From Pseudomonas sp. ACM7 (lineage in GTDB: Bacteria; Pseudomonadota; Gammaproteobacteria; Pseudomonadales; Pseudomonadaceae), in the NCBI RefSeq assembly GCF_004136015.1, contig NZ_CP024866.1, positions 114,479 to 178,478 on the forward strand: a DNA stretch of 64,000 bases, given 5' to 3'. This document shows positions 1-9,673 of the stretch, in pieces. Every line of letters starts with the position of its first letter. The stretch's first letter is position 1. The notes under the pieces are model-generated. The model did no database searches. It saw only the letters and a program-made list of their open reading frames with translations, and was not told the origin of the DNA. The position numbers were made by a program, and so were the translations under genes.

Positions 1-270
1 GCCGCTGGCCAGAGCGGCGGCGTGGAACGCGTCAATGGCGGCTCGATCCGGTGCTTCAAAGCTGACGGTGACCCCGTTACCCACACTGGCCGGGGCGCCG
101 TTGGCCGGTTTCAGCACGAAGAAGGATGGGGCGTTTTGCCCCCAGATCGAGCCATTGTCATTCAGGTCAGCGATACGCTTCTGACCTAGTGCTCCGAGCA
201 CACTGTCGTAAAAGTCGCGGGCTTTTTGCAGATTGTTGGTACCGACGGTGACGTGAGTGAAGATGGTCAT
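1..270 (-). CDS. VOC (glyoxalase/bleomycin-resistance) family protein, C-terminus outside the window
   Basis: The 90 visible residues begin MTIFTHVTVGTNNL and continue with the ARDFYDSVLGALG segment typical of the first beta-alpha-beta module of vicinal-oxygen-chelate proteins. His6 could be the first metal ligand. The reading frame runs off the left edge. The start lies 93 bp downstream of frmA on the same strand, so it may be co-transcribed with formaldehyde/glutathione metabolism. The substrate cannot be deduced; VOC proteins include glyoxalases, dioxygenases and resistance proteins. Confidence 0.8.
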   Translation of the reverse strand, partial: MTIFTHVTVGTNNLQKARDFYDSVLGALGQKRIADLNDNGSIWGQNAPSFFVLKPANGAPASVGNGVTVSFEAPDRAAIDAFHAAALASG

Positions 271-363
271 CTTAATGTTCTCTTTGGTAGAAACGCAGTG
301 GGTGGGTATTGCAGTTTCGTCAGGGCGAGACTCGCCCCGGCGGCCATCGCCAAGCCGGTTGAG

Positions 364-1554
<1,191 letters not shown>

Positions 1555-1612
1555 TTACGCAGATGAAGCTGAGGGACGTTACACCGGGAAGGCGTCCTTG
1601 CCCTTTAACCGA

Positions 1613-2581
1613 TTAGAGCGACGCGTCGATTTTTTTCGCGACGGCTTCACTGACCCAGGCGTGCCACACTTCCGGGTGTTCCTTGAGGAAAATCCTGGCC
1701 AGTTTGGGGGATTCGATGCGTTCCTTGGTCATCCTCGCCAGGTTCTGATTCAACAGATCGATGGGGATGTTGACCTTCTCCAGAACCGCAACCAGTTCTG
1801 GCGCCTGCTCATGAAAAGCTTTGGAGAGTCCGACTTTAGTGATGACGTTTTTGTCGATCCCCGGCTTCTCTTCCAGCCTTATCGCATCGATCTGCCCCAT
1901 CAGCGGCGTCGGTGACCAGTAGTAAAACAGCACAGGTTCACCGCGCTTATAGCTGGACAGCACAGCCGCATCCAGTGCAGCGCCAGTTCCCGGACGGAAG
2001 TTTGTGTAGGTGCTTTCAAGACCGTATTCTTTCAACATCTCGGTATTGTCCTGTTCACAAATCCAACCTGCAGGACAATTGTAGAAACGTCCTTTGGAAG
2101 GCTCCTCCGAGTCTCGAAAAACCTCTGGGTATTTGCTCAGGTCTGCAACCGACTTGAGGTCTGGAGCGCGAGCGGGTTTATTGCGTTTAGCGTCCCCCTC
2201 AACCACATAACGCGGTACATACCAGCCCTGGACTGCACCGATGATCGGTGAGCCAACTGCAATGACCTTTCCAGCGGCCGCGGCTTTTTTCCAGACTTCG
2301 CTACGTTCCATCCACTCTTCGCCAAATACTTGAATGTCGTTGCTGGCCAGGGCGGTCTCAAGAATGATGGTGTTACCCACCAACTGATCGGTTTCGCAGC
2401 CGTAGCCATCCTTGAAAACGATCATCATGATGTCGGTGAGGAGCATCCCGCTCTCCCAATTCAGACCGGCAAATTTCACCGATTTGCCTGACTCACACCA
2501 CCCTGAAGCCTGACTTGAAGCGCTACCGACGAGTAAGCCAAGGGTGAGTAACGAGGCCAGCAAGTTCTTCTTGTATTTCAT
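1613..2581 (-). CDS. Glycine betaine/quaternary amine ABC transporter substrate-binding protein (OpuAC family)
   Basis: A 322-residue periplasmic binding protein. It starts at MKYKKNLL with a clear Sec signal peptide ending near ASSQASG, and GGAG lies eight bases before the ATG. The mature part has OpuAC-type features: FAGLNWESG near the N-terminus, the acidic segment QVFGEEWMERSEVW, and many aromatic residues that could cage a quaternary ammonium group. No permease or ATPase gene is adjacent, so it is an orphan that must share a transporter encoded elsewhere. It lies downstream of the 2-oxoglutarate oxygenase on the same strand with a 152 bp gap. The ligand may be glycine betaine, choline, carnitine or a related compound; this cannot be decided from sequence alone. 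Confidence 0.85.
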   Translation of the reverse strand: MKYKKNLLASLLTLGLLVGSASSQASGWCESGKSVKFAGLNWESGMLLTDIMMIVFKDGYGCETDQLVGNTIILETALASNDIQVFGEEWMERSEVWKKAAAAGKVIAVGSPIIGAVQGWYVPRYVVEGDAKRNKPARAPDLKSVADLSKYPEVFRDSEEPSKGRFYNCPAGWICEQDNTEMLKEYGLESTYTNFRPGTGAALDAAVLSSYKRGEPVLFYYWSPTPLMGQIDAIRLEEKPGIDKNVITKVGLSKAFHEQAPELVAVLEKVNIPIDLLNQNLARMTKERIESPKLARIFLKEHPEVWHAWVSEAVAKKIDASL

Positions 2582-2733
2582 GATCAGACGCTCCGAAATT
2601 ATTATTGGGGGGCAGCGAACTGTTGCGTGCACACACGAGGCGAACGAGACCATCAGATCTAACGTGGACAGGTGCCTGTGCATACACGTGATGCGATGAA
2701 GTGAGTGAATAGTTTTATTGTTGATTGGGTAAC

Positions 2734-3573
2734 TTAATTCAAAGGCTCTACCGTGGTACGCCCGTAAAACAATTGACGGGCATAGGCGCTGAACTCGACA
2801 TTTGGCTGATCCACGTAAGCCAATACAGCGTTGAGTCTTAATCTGTCCCCCACCACCGGCGTAACACGATGCAGTGAATAGCGGCCGCGAAACAATGTCA
2901 GTGTTCCAGGCACTTGAGGCAGAACCTCTATCTGCTGGGTGTCGGGGTTATCAAGGAATTGCCTGACCGCGTCATAACAGTCGTCGTCCTCATTGCGAAG
3001 CATGCGTACATATTCAAAATCCCCGCCGGCACTTGCGGCCTGGAGTGACAGCGTGACGCTGAAGTCGGAGCGATCAAAGTGCCACCCCAATTGCTGTCCC
3101 GTCGTAAAGCCCTGCAAGTTAAGTGCGGCTAACGGATCTGCATGGCGATAGAGCGTGTCCAGACCCAACACGTCCTTGATGAAAGAAAGCACTTCGTCCG
3201 ATTCATAGATCCGCCTGATCAAGTTGTCGCCAGGAATATCCGCGTAGGCGACGGTATCTTTTTCGGTTTTCATCAAACGCCGCAGGGGATGCCCTGAATC
3301 AACGCTTTCCTCTTGAGGTTTGAAATAAACCGTGTGGTTTTCCCGGAAATGAAACATGCGCGGGTGCAGTGCAAGCGTTTGATCCGCCATCGTCGCAACC
3401 GACTCATCACGGACAAATCCCGGGAAGATCGCGACGCCTTCCTGCCCGAGCAATGATTGGCTATGAGTGACCAGCGCCCGATAAGCGGGGTGGGTTCGAT
3501 CGGTAATGGGATAACGCTCAAGGTCGATGACATCGCCCAGGGTTACGGCGGGTGTGAGAGGTAGCATAGGCAT
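2734..3573 (-). CDS. Fe(II)/2-oxoglutarate-dependent oxygenase of the BesD/HalD-like family
   Basis: A 279-residue protein with a double-stranded beta-helix iron site: H165-F-D167 in GWHFDRSDF and distal H235 in SLHRVTPV. Flanking blocks (YRHADPLAALN before the HxD, GGDFEYV after it, and PGTLTLFRGR) resemble the family that contains the free-amino-acid halogenase BesD and its relatives. Halogenases of that family have Gly in place of the iron-binding Asp. Asp is present here, so hydroxylation is predicted rather than chlorination. The start at MPMLPL has GGAG about ten bases upstream. It is divergent from the LysR gene at 3683, its likely regulator. The substrate is unknown, perhaps a free amino acid or quaternary amine given the adjacent binding protein. 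Confidence 0.8.
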   Translation of the reverse strand: MPMLPLTPAVTLGDVIDLERYPITDRTHPAYRALVTHSQSLLGQEGVAIFPGFVRDESVATMADQTLALHPRMFHFRENHTVYFKPQEESVDSGHPLRRLMKTEKDTVAYADIPGDNLIRRIYESDEVLSFIKDVLGLDTLYRHADPLAALNLQGFTTGQQLGWHFDRSDFSVTLSLQAASAGGDFEYVRMLRNEDDDCYDAVRQFLDNPDTQQIEVLPQVPGTLTLFRGRYSLHRVTPVVGDRLRLNAVLAYVDQPNVEFSAYARQLFYGRTTVEPLN

Positions 3574-3682
3574 AATTATTGGTCTCCGGTGGCTCTTGCT
3601 GGAGTCAGATTGCATCGGAGGCAAAAACAAGTCACGCTCATATTTTTACGCTATTTTGTGAATTATTTTCAGGTCAAACCCT

Positions 3683-4600
3683 ATGAGACTCACCCTGGAT
3701 CACCTCGTGATGCTGCAAACCCTGTCGGAAGTCGATTCGGTGACCGCTGTGGCCGAGCGTCTATGGCTGACACCTTCAGCAGTCAGTCATCGCATGCGGG
3801 AGGCGGAACGCCGGCTTGGCGTGACCCTGACAGAGCGCTCAGGGGGAAAGTTGCGACTCAGCCCTGCGGGTGTGCGCCTGGAACGAGCAGCAAGGGACAT
3901 CATCGCGATTCTTAACGAAGCGGAGGCGGAGGCCAGATCCATGGCAGGCGGGGTCACAGCCTTTGTACGTATGGGTGTCACCTCATACGGACCGTTTCGC
4001 TGGATTCCAAAATTTATCAAGCATTACTCCAGTCTTCGTCCCGATATCGAAATAACACTGGTGACCGTGCCCCGTAACGACGTTTATGCCAGCCTGATGC
4101 AAGGCAGGCTCGATGTGTCGATTATTGATGACGGTATGGTGCCGAGTGGTGTTGCCAAGTTGCCGCTTTTCCGTGACGACCTGATTGCGATCATGGCAAT
4201 CGATCACCCCCTGGCGCAGAGGAAAAACATTTATGCCGAAGACTTCAAAACTTACAACCTGGTGACGTATTCGACGGACCGCGCAAGCGGCTGGGAATAT
4301 GACCGGTTCTTCGCGCCCGCGAGTATTTTGCCGCGCCGAATGATTACCGTGGAGTTGATTGAAGCCATCGTCGAACTGGTGCGCTCGGGATACGGAATCA
4401 GCATATTGCAACGCGACTTGGTAACGCCCAGCCTTGAGCGCGGAGAGCTTGCATGGGCAGCCCTGAATGACGGCCTGGATATCGCCTGGAACGCGATTAT
4501 TCGCCCCTCCGAGCCCGAAGGCAGTGAAGTCAATCAACTGGTCACCGAACTGACCAGCTGGATTAAACATGCAGGGAAATCCGAGAATGGCTATGCATAG
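3683..4600 (+). CDS. LysR-type transcriptional regulator
   Basis: A 305-residue regulator. The N-terminal winged helix-turn-helix (residues about 4-62) carries VAERLWLTPSAVSHRMREAE, and the C-terminal part is a LysR substrate-binding domain. The start is 109 bp from the divergent oxygenase gene. That intergenic stretch contains an AT-rich segment (TTTTTACGCTATTTTGTGAATTATTTTC) where the promoter and operator probably lie. The divergent arrangement suggests that it controls the oxygenase and binding-protein genes. The inducer is unknown. Confidence 0.9.
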   Translation: MRLTLDHLVMLQTLSEVDSVTAVAERLWLTPSAVSHRMREAERRLGVTLTERSGGKLRLSPAGVRLERAARDIIAILNEAEAEARSMAGGVTAFVRMGVTSYGPFRWIPKFIKHYSSLRPDIEITLVTVPRNDVYASLMQGRLDVSIIDDGMVPSGVAKLPLFRDDLIAIMAIDHPLAQRKNIYAEDFKTYNLVTYSTDRASGWEYDRFFAPASILPRRMITVELIEAIVELVRSGYGISILQRDLVTPSLERGELAWAALNDGLDIAWNAIIRPSEPEGSEVNQLVTELTSWIKHAGKSENGYA

Positions 4601-4752
4601 CCAGAAAGCCCGAGACGGGCGTGGGCAAAATAGTCAGTGGCCGGTCTCCTCCGCTTGTTCAGCGGTTAATCCTGCGGCTATGAGGTATGGCAGGACGTTT
4701 ATTAACTTGTCAGTAGAATGGGCTGCCATTCAAAACAGGTAGGAGTCGGTCG

Positions 4753-5520
4753 ATGCGCATCGCCTTGCTGTCAGACATCCATTTGTCCGTCAACGCGTTA
4801 CCTTTTCCCGATGTGGATGCCGATATTGTCGTCCTCGCGGGAGACATCTCCCGATCGGCCACGGCCATTGAGTGGGCCAAATCGTGCCCTGTTCCGATCG
4901 TGTACGTGGCAGGGAATCACGAGTTTTATGGCAGCGACTTGATCTCTACCTACGAGCACTTGAACAGGTTGTCGGAAGGCACACAGATCCACGTATTGGA
5001 ACGCTCGGAGTATCTCCACAACGGTGTGCGGTTTTTGGGTTGCACCCTGTGGTCTGACTATCGACTTTTCGATTCTGCAGAGGATCGGGCACAGGGTATT
5101 GATCTGGCTACGAAGCTCATGCGGGACTTCACCCACATAAAAATCTCACCAGATTTTCCAGACCTGTTCAGCCCGGCAATTTCCCAACTGATTTTTTTAC
5201 AGACAGTCGCCTGGCTGGAAGACTGCTTCACCCGCGACAGAAGCACTCCCACGGTGGTGGTTTCGCATTTTGCACCGACACGGTTGAGCATAGGCCCGCT
5301 GTTTGAGAATTCGCCGATTAACGCGAGTTTTGTTTCAGACCTCGAAGACCGGATCAACGTCTGGCAGCCGGCACTTTGGCTGCATGGCCATACCCATGGG
5401 AGCTTTGACTACCAGGTGGGCAAAACTCGCGTCATTTGCAACGCCCGGGGCTATGCAAAAAATGGCGTTAATGAAAATCCGGAATTTAATCGCTCATACG
5501 TGATTGACCTGGATATCTGA
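4753..5520 (+). CDS. Calcineurin-like metallophosphoesterase
   Basis: A 255-residue cytoplasmic phosphoesterase with the complete dinuclear metal motif set: D8-I-H10, GDIS near 37, GNHE near 57, a single H in VVSHFAP, and GHTH near 213. There is no signal peptide. GTAGGAG lies upstream of the ATG. It stands alone and its 3' end overlaps the 3' end of the convergent phaG gene by 27 bp. Possible substrates are phosphodiesters such as nucleotides or nucleic acid ends; the sequence does not tell. Confidence 0.9.
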   Translation: MRIALLSDIHLSVNALPFPDVDADIVVLAGDISRSATAIEWAKSCPVPIVYVAGNHEFYGSDLISTYEHLNRLSEGTQIHVLERSEYLHNGVRFLGCTLWSDYRLFDSAEDRAQGIDLATKLMRDFTHIKISPDFPDLFSPAISQLIFLQTVAWLEDCFTRDRSTPTVVVSHFAPTRLSIGPLFENSPINASFVSDLEDRINVWQPALWLHGHTHGSFDYQVGKTRVICNARGYAKNGVNENPEFNRSYVIDLDI

Positions 5521-6369
5521 GGCAACACGGCCCTGCCTCCTGGAAGCCGGATCCAGAAAACCGAGCAAGGCCTGCCGGGTGTCATGCCAGGCCGCCGGAT
5601 GTTCCATATCGAGGAAGTGCCCGGCGTTCTTGATGGTATGGAACCGGGACTGAGACGCATGATCGGCGAACAGCCGGGCGTCTTCGACCGAGGTGTACTC
5701 ATCCCATTCGCCGTTGACAAACAGCAGCGGTATTTCGATGGCAGCGACACAGGCGACATAGCAATGGGTGTCTTGGGTCAGCACCTCATTGACGTGGAAA
5801 TGCATCTGCCTGTACTCGTGCTCGGCCAGGCTTCTGACATGACGGTCATTAAAGCGTTTGAACAGCGATGGCAGGTGCTTGCCGATCGTGCTGTTGATCA
5901 AGCGACCGACATTGAGGCGGTCGCAAGCCTGGAGATGGTTCAGGCCGCTCTCCAGGTAATCGCGCATCGGTGTATTGATACGCGCTGCGAATGAATTGAT
6001 CACCGCCTTCTCGATTCGTCGCGGCCGCTGGGCCAGCGCCAGCAAGGTAGCCGCACCGCCCCAGGAAAAGGACAGCACATGGTGCGCACCAAAGTGTTCG
6101 ATTAAATCCAGCAGTATCGCGGCCTCGTCTTCCTTTCGGATCGGTTGGCCGTGGAGGTTGTGTTCCTTCGACTGACCGGCGTAGGGCTGGTCGTAGAGAA
6201 CCACATTGAATCGCGGCTGCAGGTAACGCACCGTTTGGGCAAAAGATGCGGTCGTTGCCAGTGAGCCGTTGACCAGAATGATGGTCTTGTCAGCGGCAGT
6301 GTTGAGATAGTGCTCGGTATATACCTTGTACTTCCCGCAGATCTCGACGATGGCAGTTTTCGGCATCAT
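5494..6369 (-). CDS. phaG: 3-hydroxyacyl-ACP thioesterase/transacylase PhaG (RhlA-related alpha/beta hydrolase)
   Basis: A 291-residue alpha/beta-hydrolase closely resembling Pseudomonas PhaG: INGSLATTASFAQTVR-like block at 34-48 (VNGSLATTASFAQ here), FNVVLYDQPYAGQSK, nucleophile S102 in SFSWGG, acid in WDEYT near 223 and His in AGHFLDM near 251. PhaG withdraws (R)-3-hydroxyacyl groups from fatty-acid synthesis for medium-chain-length polyhydroxyalkanoate made from sugars. RhlA is the related enzyme for 3-(hydroxyalkanoyloxy)alkanoic acids, but the HYLNTAADKTIILVN segment fits PhaG better. AAGGA lies about ten bases upstream of the first of two ATG codons. It is a single gene with a long non-coding upstream region, which suggests its own regulated promoter. 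Confidence 0.85.
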   Translation of the reverse strand: MMPKTAIVEICGKYKVYTEHYLNTAADKTIILVNGSLATTASFAQTVRYLQPRFNVVLYDQPYAGQSKEHNLHGQPIRKEDEAAILLDLIEHFGAHHVLSFSWGGAATLLALAQRPRRIEKAVINSFAARINTPMRDYLESGLNHLQACDRLNVGRLINSTIGKHLPSLFKRFNDRHVRSLAEHEYRQMHFHVNEVLTQDTHCYVACVAAIEIPLLFVNGEWDEYTSVEDARLFADHASQSRFHTIKNAGHFLDMEHPAAWHDTRQALLGFLDPASRRQGRVASDIQVNHV

Positions 6370-7137
6370 GACATTTACTTCCTTGAACCCATTGGACTAA
6401 GCGCACAGCGTTTGGGATGCCCACAGGGCCCTATCGCAGACAGCAGAACACGTGGACCTGACAGCGAAGTGTCAGGCCAATACATCAATAACTCAGAGTG
6501 GTTTTCAAGCGTCAACGCATAGGCCTCCTCGGGCTTAATCTGGCAACACGGACAAGCGACAACAGCGCGAGGGTGCTCGGATGGCTGCCGTGACCAATGA
6601 GTCACTGACTGACCATATGTTCAGAGTTAAGCAGGGATTTCCCCGTCTGCAAGAACGCAGACGAGTTATTGCGTCGAAGACGGCGTGATGGTCGAACGAT
6701 GTCACCCAAGACGAGGCGACGCGCGAAAGCTCCGCGGGCGGCCATCCCATGTTCGCGGATCACTTTCCGGGGGACGCCCCCGAGTCATCGGTCCCGTCGA
6801 AATACTTGGCTATTGGCCCAGGCCTTGCTTTGGCATCTTTTGCGGCACCTGGTCATCTTTCCGGAATTTCGAATGTTTATGCCTGATAGGGCTTAGTAGA
6901 CGACCGCTGCTGCTGATGCAGACCGCAAGCCTGGTGACGATCATGGAGTTTATGCAGGACCTGAACAGGGTGTTGATTGTGGTAAGCATCTAGACGACAG
7001 ACCGCCCCACTTTCAGGAATCCCCCCAAGGTTGGGGCAAAGAGTCGAAAACGGACGTTTTGGCTTCCTTAAAACTACTGAATGATGACGGCGTAAATCTG
7101 CACAAATCACGAGTAAGCATCGACTCAAAAAGCCGTT
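6370..7137. other. Long non-coding stretch upstream of phaG
   Basis: About 770 bp with no reading frame that I recognise. Short open frames on both strands have unnatural compositions rich in Arg, Cys and Trp. It probably contains the phaG promoter on its left side. No clear sigma-70, sigma-54 or ECF consensus stood out and no homologous gene remnant was recognised. Confidence 0.4.
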
Positions 7138-8121
7138 CTATTTGACGAGTCGCGTTTCCTTGGAAGGCCTGTATCCAAAGTACGAGCTATAGCACTTGCT
7201 GAAATGGCTGGGCGATACAAAGCCACACGCAACCAACACGTCCACCTGGGATAGCTCGGTGTGCTGGAGCAACCGACGCGCCTCGGTAATCCGCAATTCC
7301 ATGTAATACCGTTGTGGTGTTGTGCCCAGTTGCTCCTTGAACAAGCGCTCGAGTTGTCGACGCGAACGACCTGCGTATACGGCCAACTGCTCCAACTCCA
7401 GAGGTTCTTCGAGGTTGGCATCCATCAGCTTCACCACCTCGCGTAATGGTGCGCTCACGCAAACATTTTCAGTCGGTTTTATGCGCCGATAACGTGACTC
7501 CTCGAAAGCCAGGATGTCCTCAATACCCTCGACGAGGGCTTTGTCGTGCAAGCCTTTGATCCAGTCCAGCGACATGTGGAATGCCCCCGAGGGACTGGAA
7601 GCCGTGAGTCGGTCTCGATCGATGACGTAGGGCTCACTGGTGACATGCGTCGCCTTGGCGATTTCCGCGAGCGCGGGGCGATGTTCGGGGTGAATCGCGC
7701 AACGATATCCGTCAAGCAAACCTGCCCTTCCCAGGAACCATGCGCCATTCCACAACCCGGCCAAAATGACGCCCTGGTCTGATGCAGCCCTCAATAGGGA
7801 GATGAGTTCATCCGTCGCTTTGAGTTCTGTCCTGTAGCCGCCACAAACGACCAGAAGGTCCAGCTCCTGGATCGTTGAGCCATCGAAACGGGTATCCGGC
7901 CGAATGACCAGGCCCAGGTCACTGACGACTTCCTCATCGGTCAAGCCGAACGTTCGGGAAGAGAACAACCCGGGTCGCAGAAGATTCGCGGTGACAATCG
8001 TATCCAGTGCTTGCGTGAATGCGGGCAGCGAGAAATGCTCAAGCAGCAGAAATCCTGCCCGGACCATTTGAGTCTTCTCGTTGGGGTTCTCATTCAGATA
8101 GCGGAGATTTTTCCCCTTCAT
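7138..8121 (-). CDS. GlxA-family transcriptional regulator (DJ-1/PfpI-like domain plus AraC helix-turn-helix)
   Basis: About 327 residues. The N-terminal class I glutamine-amidotransferase-like domain (about 20-185) includes LLVVCGGYRT and LAGLWNGAWFLGRAGLL; the usual nucleophile Cys is Asn here, so it is a sensor and not an enzyme. The C-terminal AraC domain (about 215-320) has ELEQLAVYAGRSRRQLERLFKEQLG and ends ACGFVSPSHFSKCYSSYFG. Regulators of this kind in Pseudomonas (ArgR, GbdR, CdhR) respond to arginine, betaine or carnitine derivatives, but I cannot assign this one. The start is ambiguous: ATG at 8121 has GGAGG only one base away, a TTG lies further upstream, and ATG at 8067 is also possible. 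Confidence 0.85.
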   Translation of the reverse strand: MKGKNLRYLNENPNEKTQMVRAGFLLLEHFSLPAFTQALDTIVTANLLRPGLFSSRTFGLTDEEVVSDLGLVIRPDTRFDGSTIQELDLLVVCGGYRTELKATDELISLLRAASDQGVILAGLWNGAWFLGRAGLLDGYRCAIHPEHRPALAEIAKATHVTSEPYVIDRDRLTASSPSGAFHMSLDWIKGLHDKALVEGIEDILAFEESRYRRIKPTENVCVSAPLREVVKLMDANLEEPLELEQLAVYAGRSRRQLERLFKEQLGTTPQRYYMELRITEARRLLQHTELSQVDVLVACGFVSPSHFSKCYSSYFGYRPSKETRLVK

Positions 8122-8308
8122 GCCTCCGCTAAATTGGCGTCGTTCGATCAATGTTCGACCTACTCGGTTACGTTACCCAACCTGTCGTTGGGTGCGTTGA
8201 TAAACCTCAATGCTAACTGCAGACGTTTCAAAACCACTAGCGCCATTTTACGATTGATCAGGCCAGCTGAAAGCCGTGACGTAGCGTTGTATCACTCGCA
8301 AGCTGCAC

Positions 8309-9100
8309 CTAAACGATGGCCGGATACCCATCGACACTATCGGGCCAACGGGTCAGAACCTCGAAGCCGTCGTCAGTGACCGCGACCATATGCTCCCACT
8401 GAGCCGAGAGGGAGTGGTCCTTGGTGACCACGGTCCAGCCATCAGCCAGCGTTTTCACATGGCGTTTGCCAGCGTTCAACATGGGTTCAATGGTGAAGAT
8501 CATGCCGGTTTTCAGTTTCAGGCCCTGGCCTGGGTAGCCGTAATGAAGGACCTGCGGCTCATCGTGATAAATCTTGCCGATACCGTGACCGCAGTATTCA
8601 CGCACGACGCTGAATCCGTCTCTTTCAGCCACCGTCTGAATGGCATGGCCAATGTCACCCAGCGTAGCGCCTGGGCGGACGACGCGAATACCGGCACACA
8701 TCGCTTCATAGGTCGTCTCGGCCAGACGTCGGGCATCCGGGCCGGGCTCACCCACGAAGTACATGCGGCTGGTGTCGCCGTACCAACCCTCCTTGATAAC
8801 GGCAATGTCGATATTGACGATGTCGCCATCCTTTAGTGGCGTGGCCGAAGGAATGCCATGGCAGACCACTTGGTTGACCGATGTACACACGGTTTTCGGG
8901 AAGCCGTGATAGCCGACATTGCCCGGAATGGCTTTCTGCACGTTGACGATGTAGTCGTGACAGAGCTGATCAAGTTCGTCGGTGGTGACCCCCGCTTTGA
9001 CATGCGGAGCAATCATGGCCAGGACCTCGGCGGCCAGCGTGCCCGCAGCGCGAGACTTGGCTATTTCTGCCGGGGTATTGATAGCAACATTGGCCTTCAT
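8309..9100 (-). CDS. map: Type I methionine aminopeptidase (likely accessory paralogue)
   Basis: A 263-residue cytosolic metalloprotease that removes N-terminal Met. Metal ligands are visible: D in VNIDIAV, D in YGDTSRM, H in REYCGHGIG, E in FTIEPM and E in SAQWEHMV. The specificity-loop segment NVGYHGFPKTVCTSVN is intact. It starts four bases inside the ParD-like gene (ATGA overlap), so the two are translationally coupled. The housekeeping Pseudomonas map gene normally sits by rpsB; this one does not, so it is probably a second copy with a special role. Confidence 0.92.
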   Translation of the reverse strand: MKANVAINTPAEIAKSRAAGTLAAEVLAMIAPHVKAGVTTDELDQLCHDYIVNVQKAIPGNVGYHGFPKTVCTSVNQVVCHGIPSATPLKDGDIVNIDIAVIKEGWYGDTSRMYFVGEPGPDARRLAETTYEAMCAGIRVVRPGATLGDIGHAIQTVAERDGFSVVREYCGHGIGKIYHDEPQVLHYGYPGQGLKLKTGMIFTIEPMLNAGKRHVKTLADGWTVVTKDHSLSAQWEHMVAVTDDGFEVLTRWPDSVDGYPAIV

Positions 9101-9363
9101 TGCTGGGCTCCTGGTGTTGCATCAACCTGGGCGTTTTGCGAAAAATCGGCGAGTGCGCATAGCTGTTTTAGATCGAGGCCGCCAGCCAGTTCGGCACGAA
9201 TCAGCAAGCGGCAGATGTCGCTGTGGTCGAGGTTGGGATGTAACTCCGCAAGCATCCCGATGCGCATCCAGTGCTCGGCTTGGGCGTTGATCGAGCGACT
9301 CAGCGCATCGCTGGCGACGCGCAGATTCTCGTGCATGGCTTCTGAAATTTTTACGATACCCAC
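9097..9363 (-). CDS. ParD-like family protein (antitoxin-like), coupled to map
   Basis: An 88-residue protein beginning GTG (MGIVKISEAMHENLR), with a short beta strand and helices resembling the ParD-like antitoxin family: KISEAMHENLRVASDALSRS, then AEHWMRIGMLAELHPNL. No RelE/ParE-type toxin gene is next to it; the following gene, overlapping by ATGA, is methionine aminopeptidase. The first 20 residues look like a ribbon-helix-helix DNA-binding start, so it may autoregulate this two-gene operon. The ribosome binding site before GTG is weak. The role is not known. Confidence 0.75.
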   Translation of the reverse strand: MGIVKISEAMHENLRVASDALSRSINAQAEHWMRIGMLAELHPNLDHSDICRLLIRAELAGGLDLKQLCALADFSQNAQVDATPGAQQ

Positions 9364-9673
9364 TGCTCAATCCGATATGAAATGCATATGAACCGTATAT
9401 TAGTCGGTAGTCGTGTGAAATTGCAATTTCGCGATTTATAGCCATGACTGAAGCGCGCGGCAGCATAAAAAAGTCACTGGGTGACTTGAAGTCCGACTTC
9501 AATAGCTGAGGGAATGAAGTGCTGAGCAATCATCGTTTGTACCCCTACTCGATGATGCTCAGAATTCGTGGCGCAGACGTTAGCCATTGTTCTTCCATTT
9601 GATCGAGTCAGTACCTGTCAGAAAGAGAGCGATTCACCCTTTCACACCGCACCATTCGACTCAGGAGATAACA
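9364..9673. other. Divergent intergenic region between the ParD-like and thiamine-diphosphate enzyme genes
   Basis: A 310 bp region that must contain promoters for both divergent operons. It contains two adjacent inverted repeats (9471-9487 and 9486-9502), described separately, and no gene. Confidence 0.5.
9471..9502. promoter_or_regulatory. Adjacent palindromes, possible operator or minus-strand terminator
   Basis: AAGTCAC-TGG-GTGACTT (9471-9487) forms a 7-bp stem and is followed directly by the perfect 17-bp palindrome TTGAAGTCCGACTTCAA (9486-9502). On the minus strand the first hairpin is followed by a T run (TTTTTT), so it could end a leftward transcript. The second looks like a dimeric regulator site. 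No cognate regulator gene is adjacent. Confidence 0.4.
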
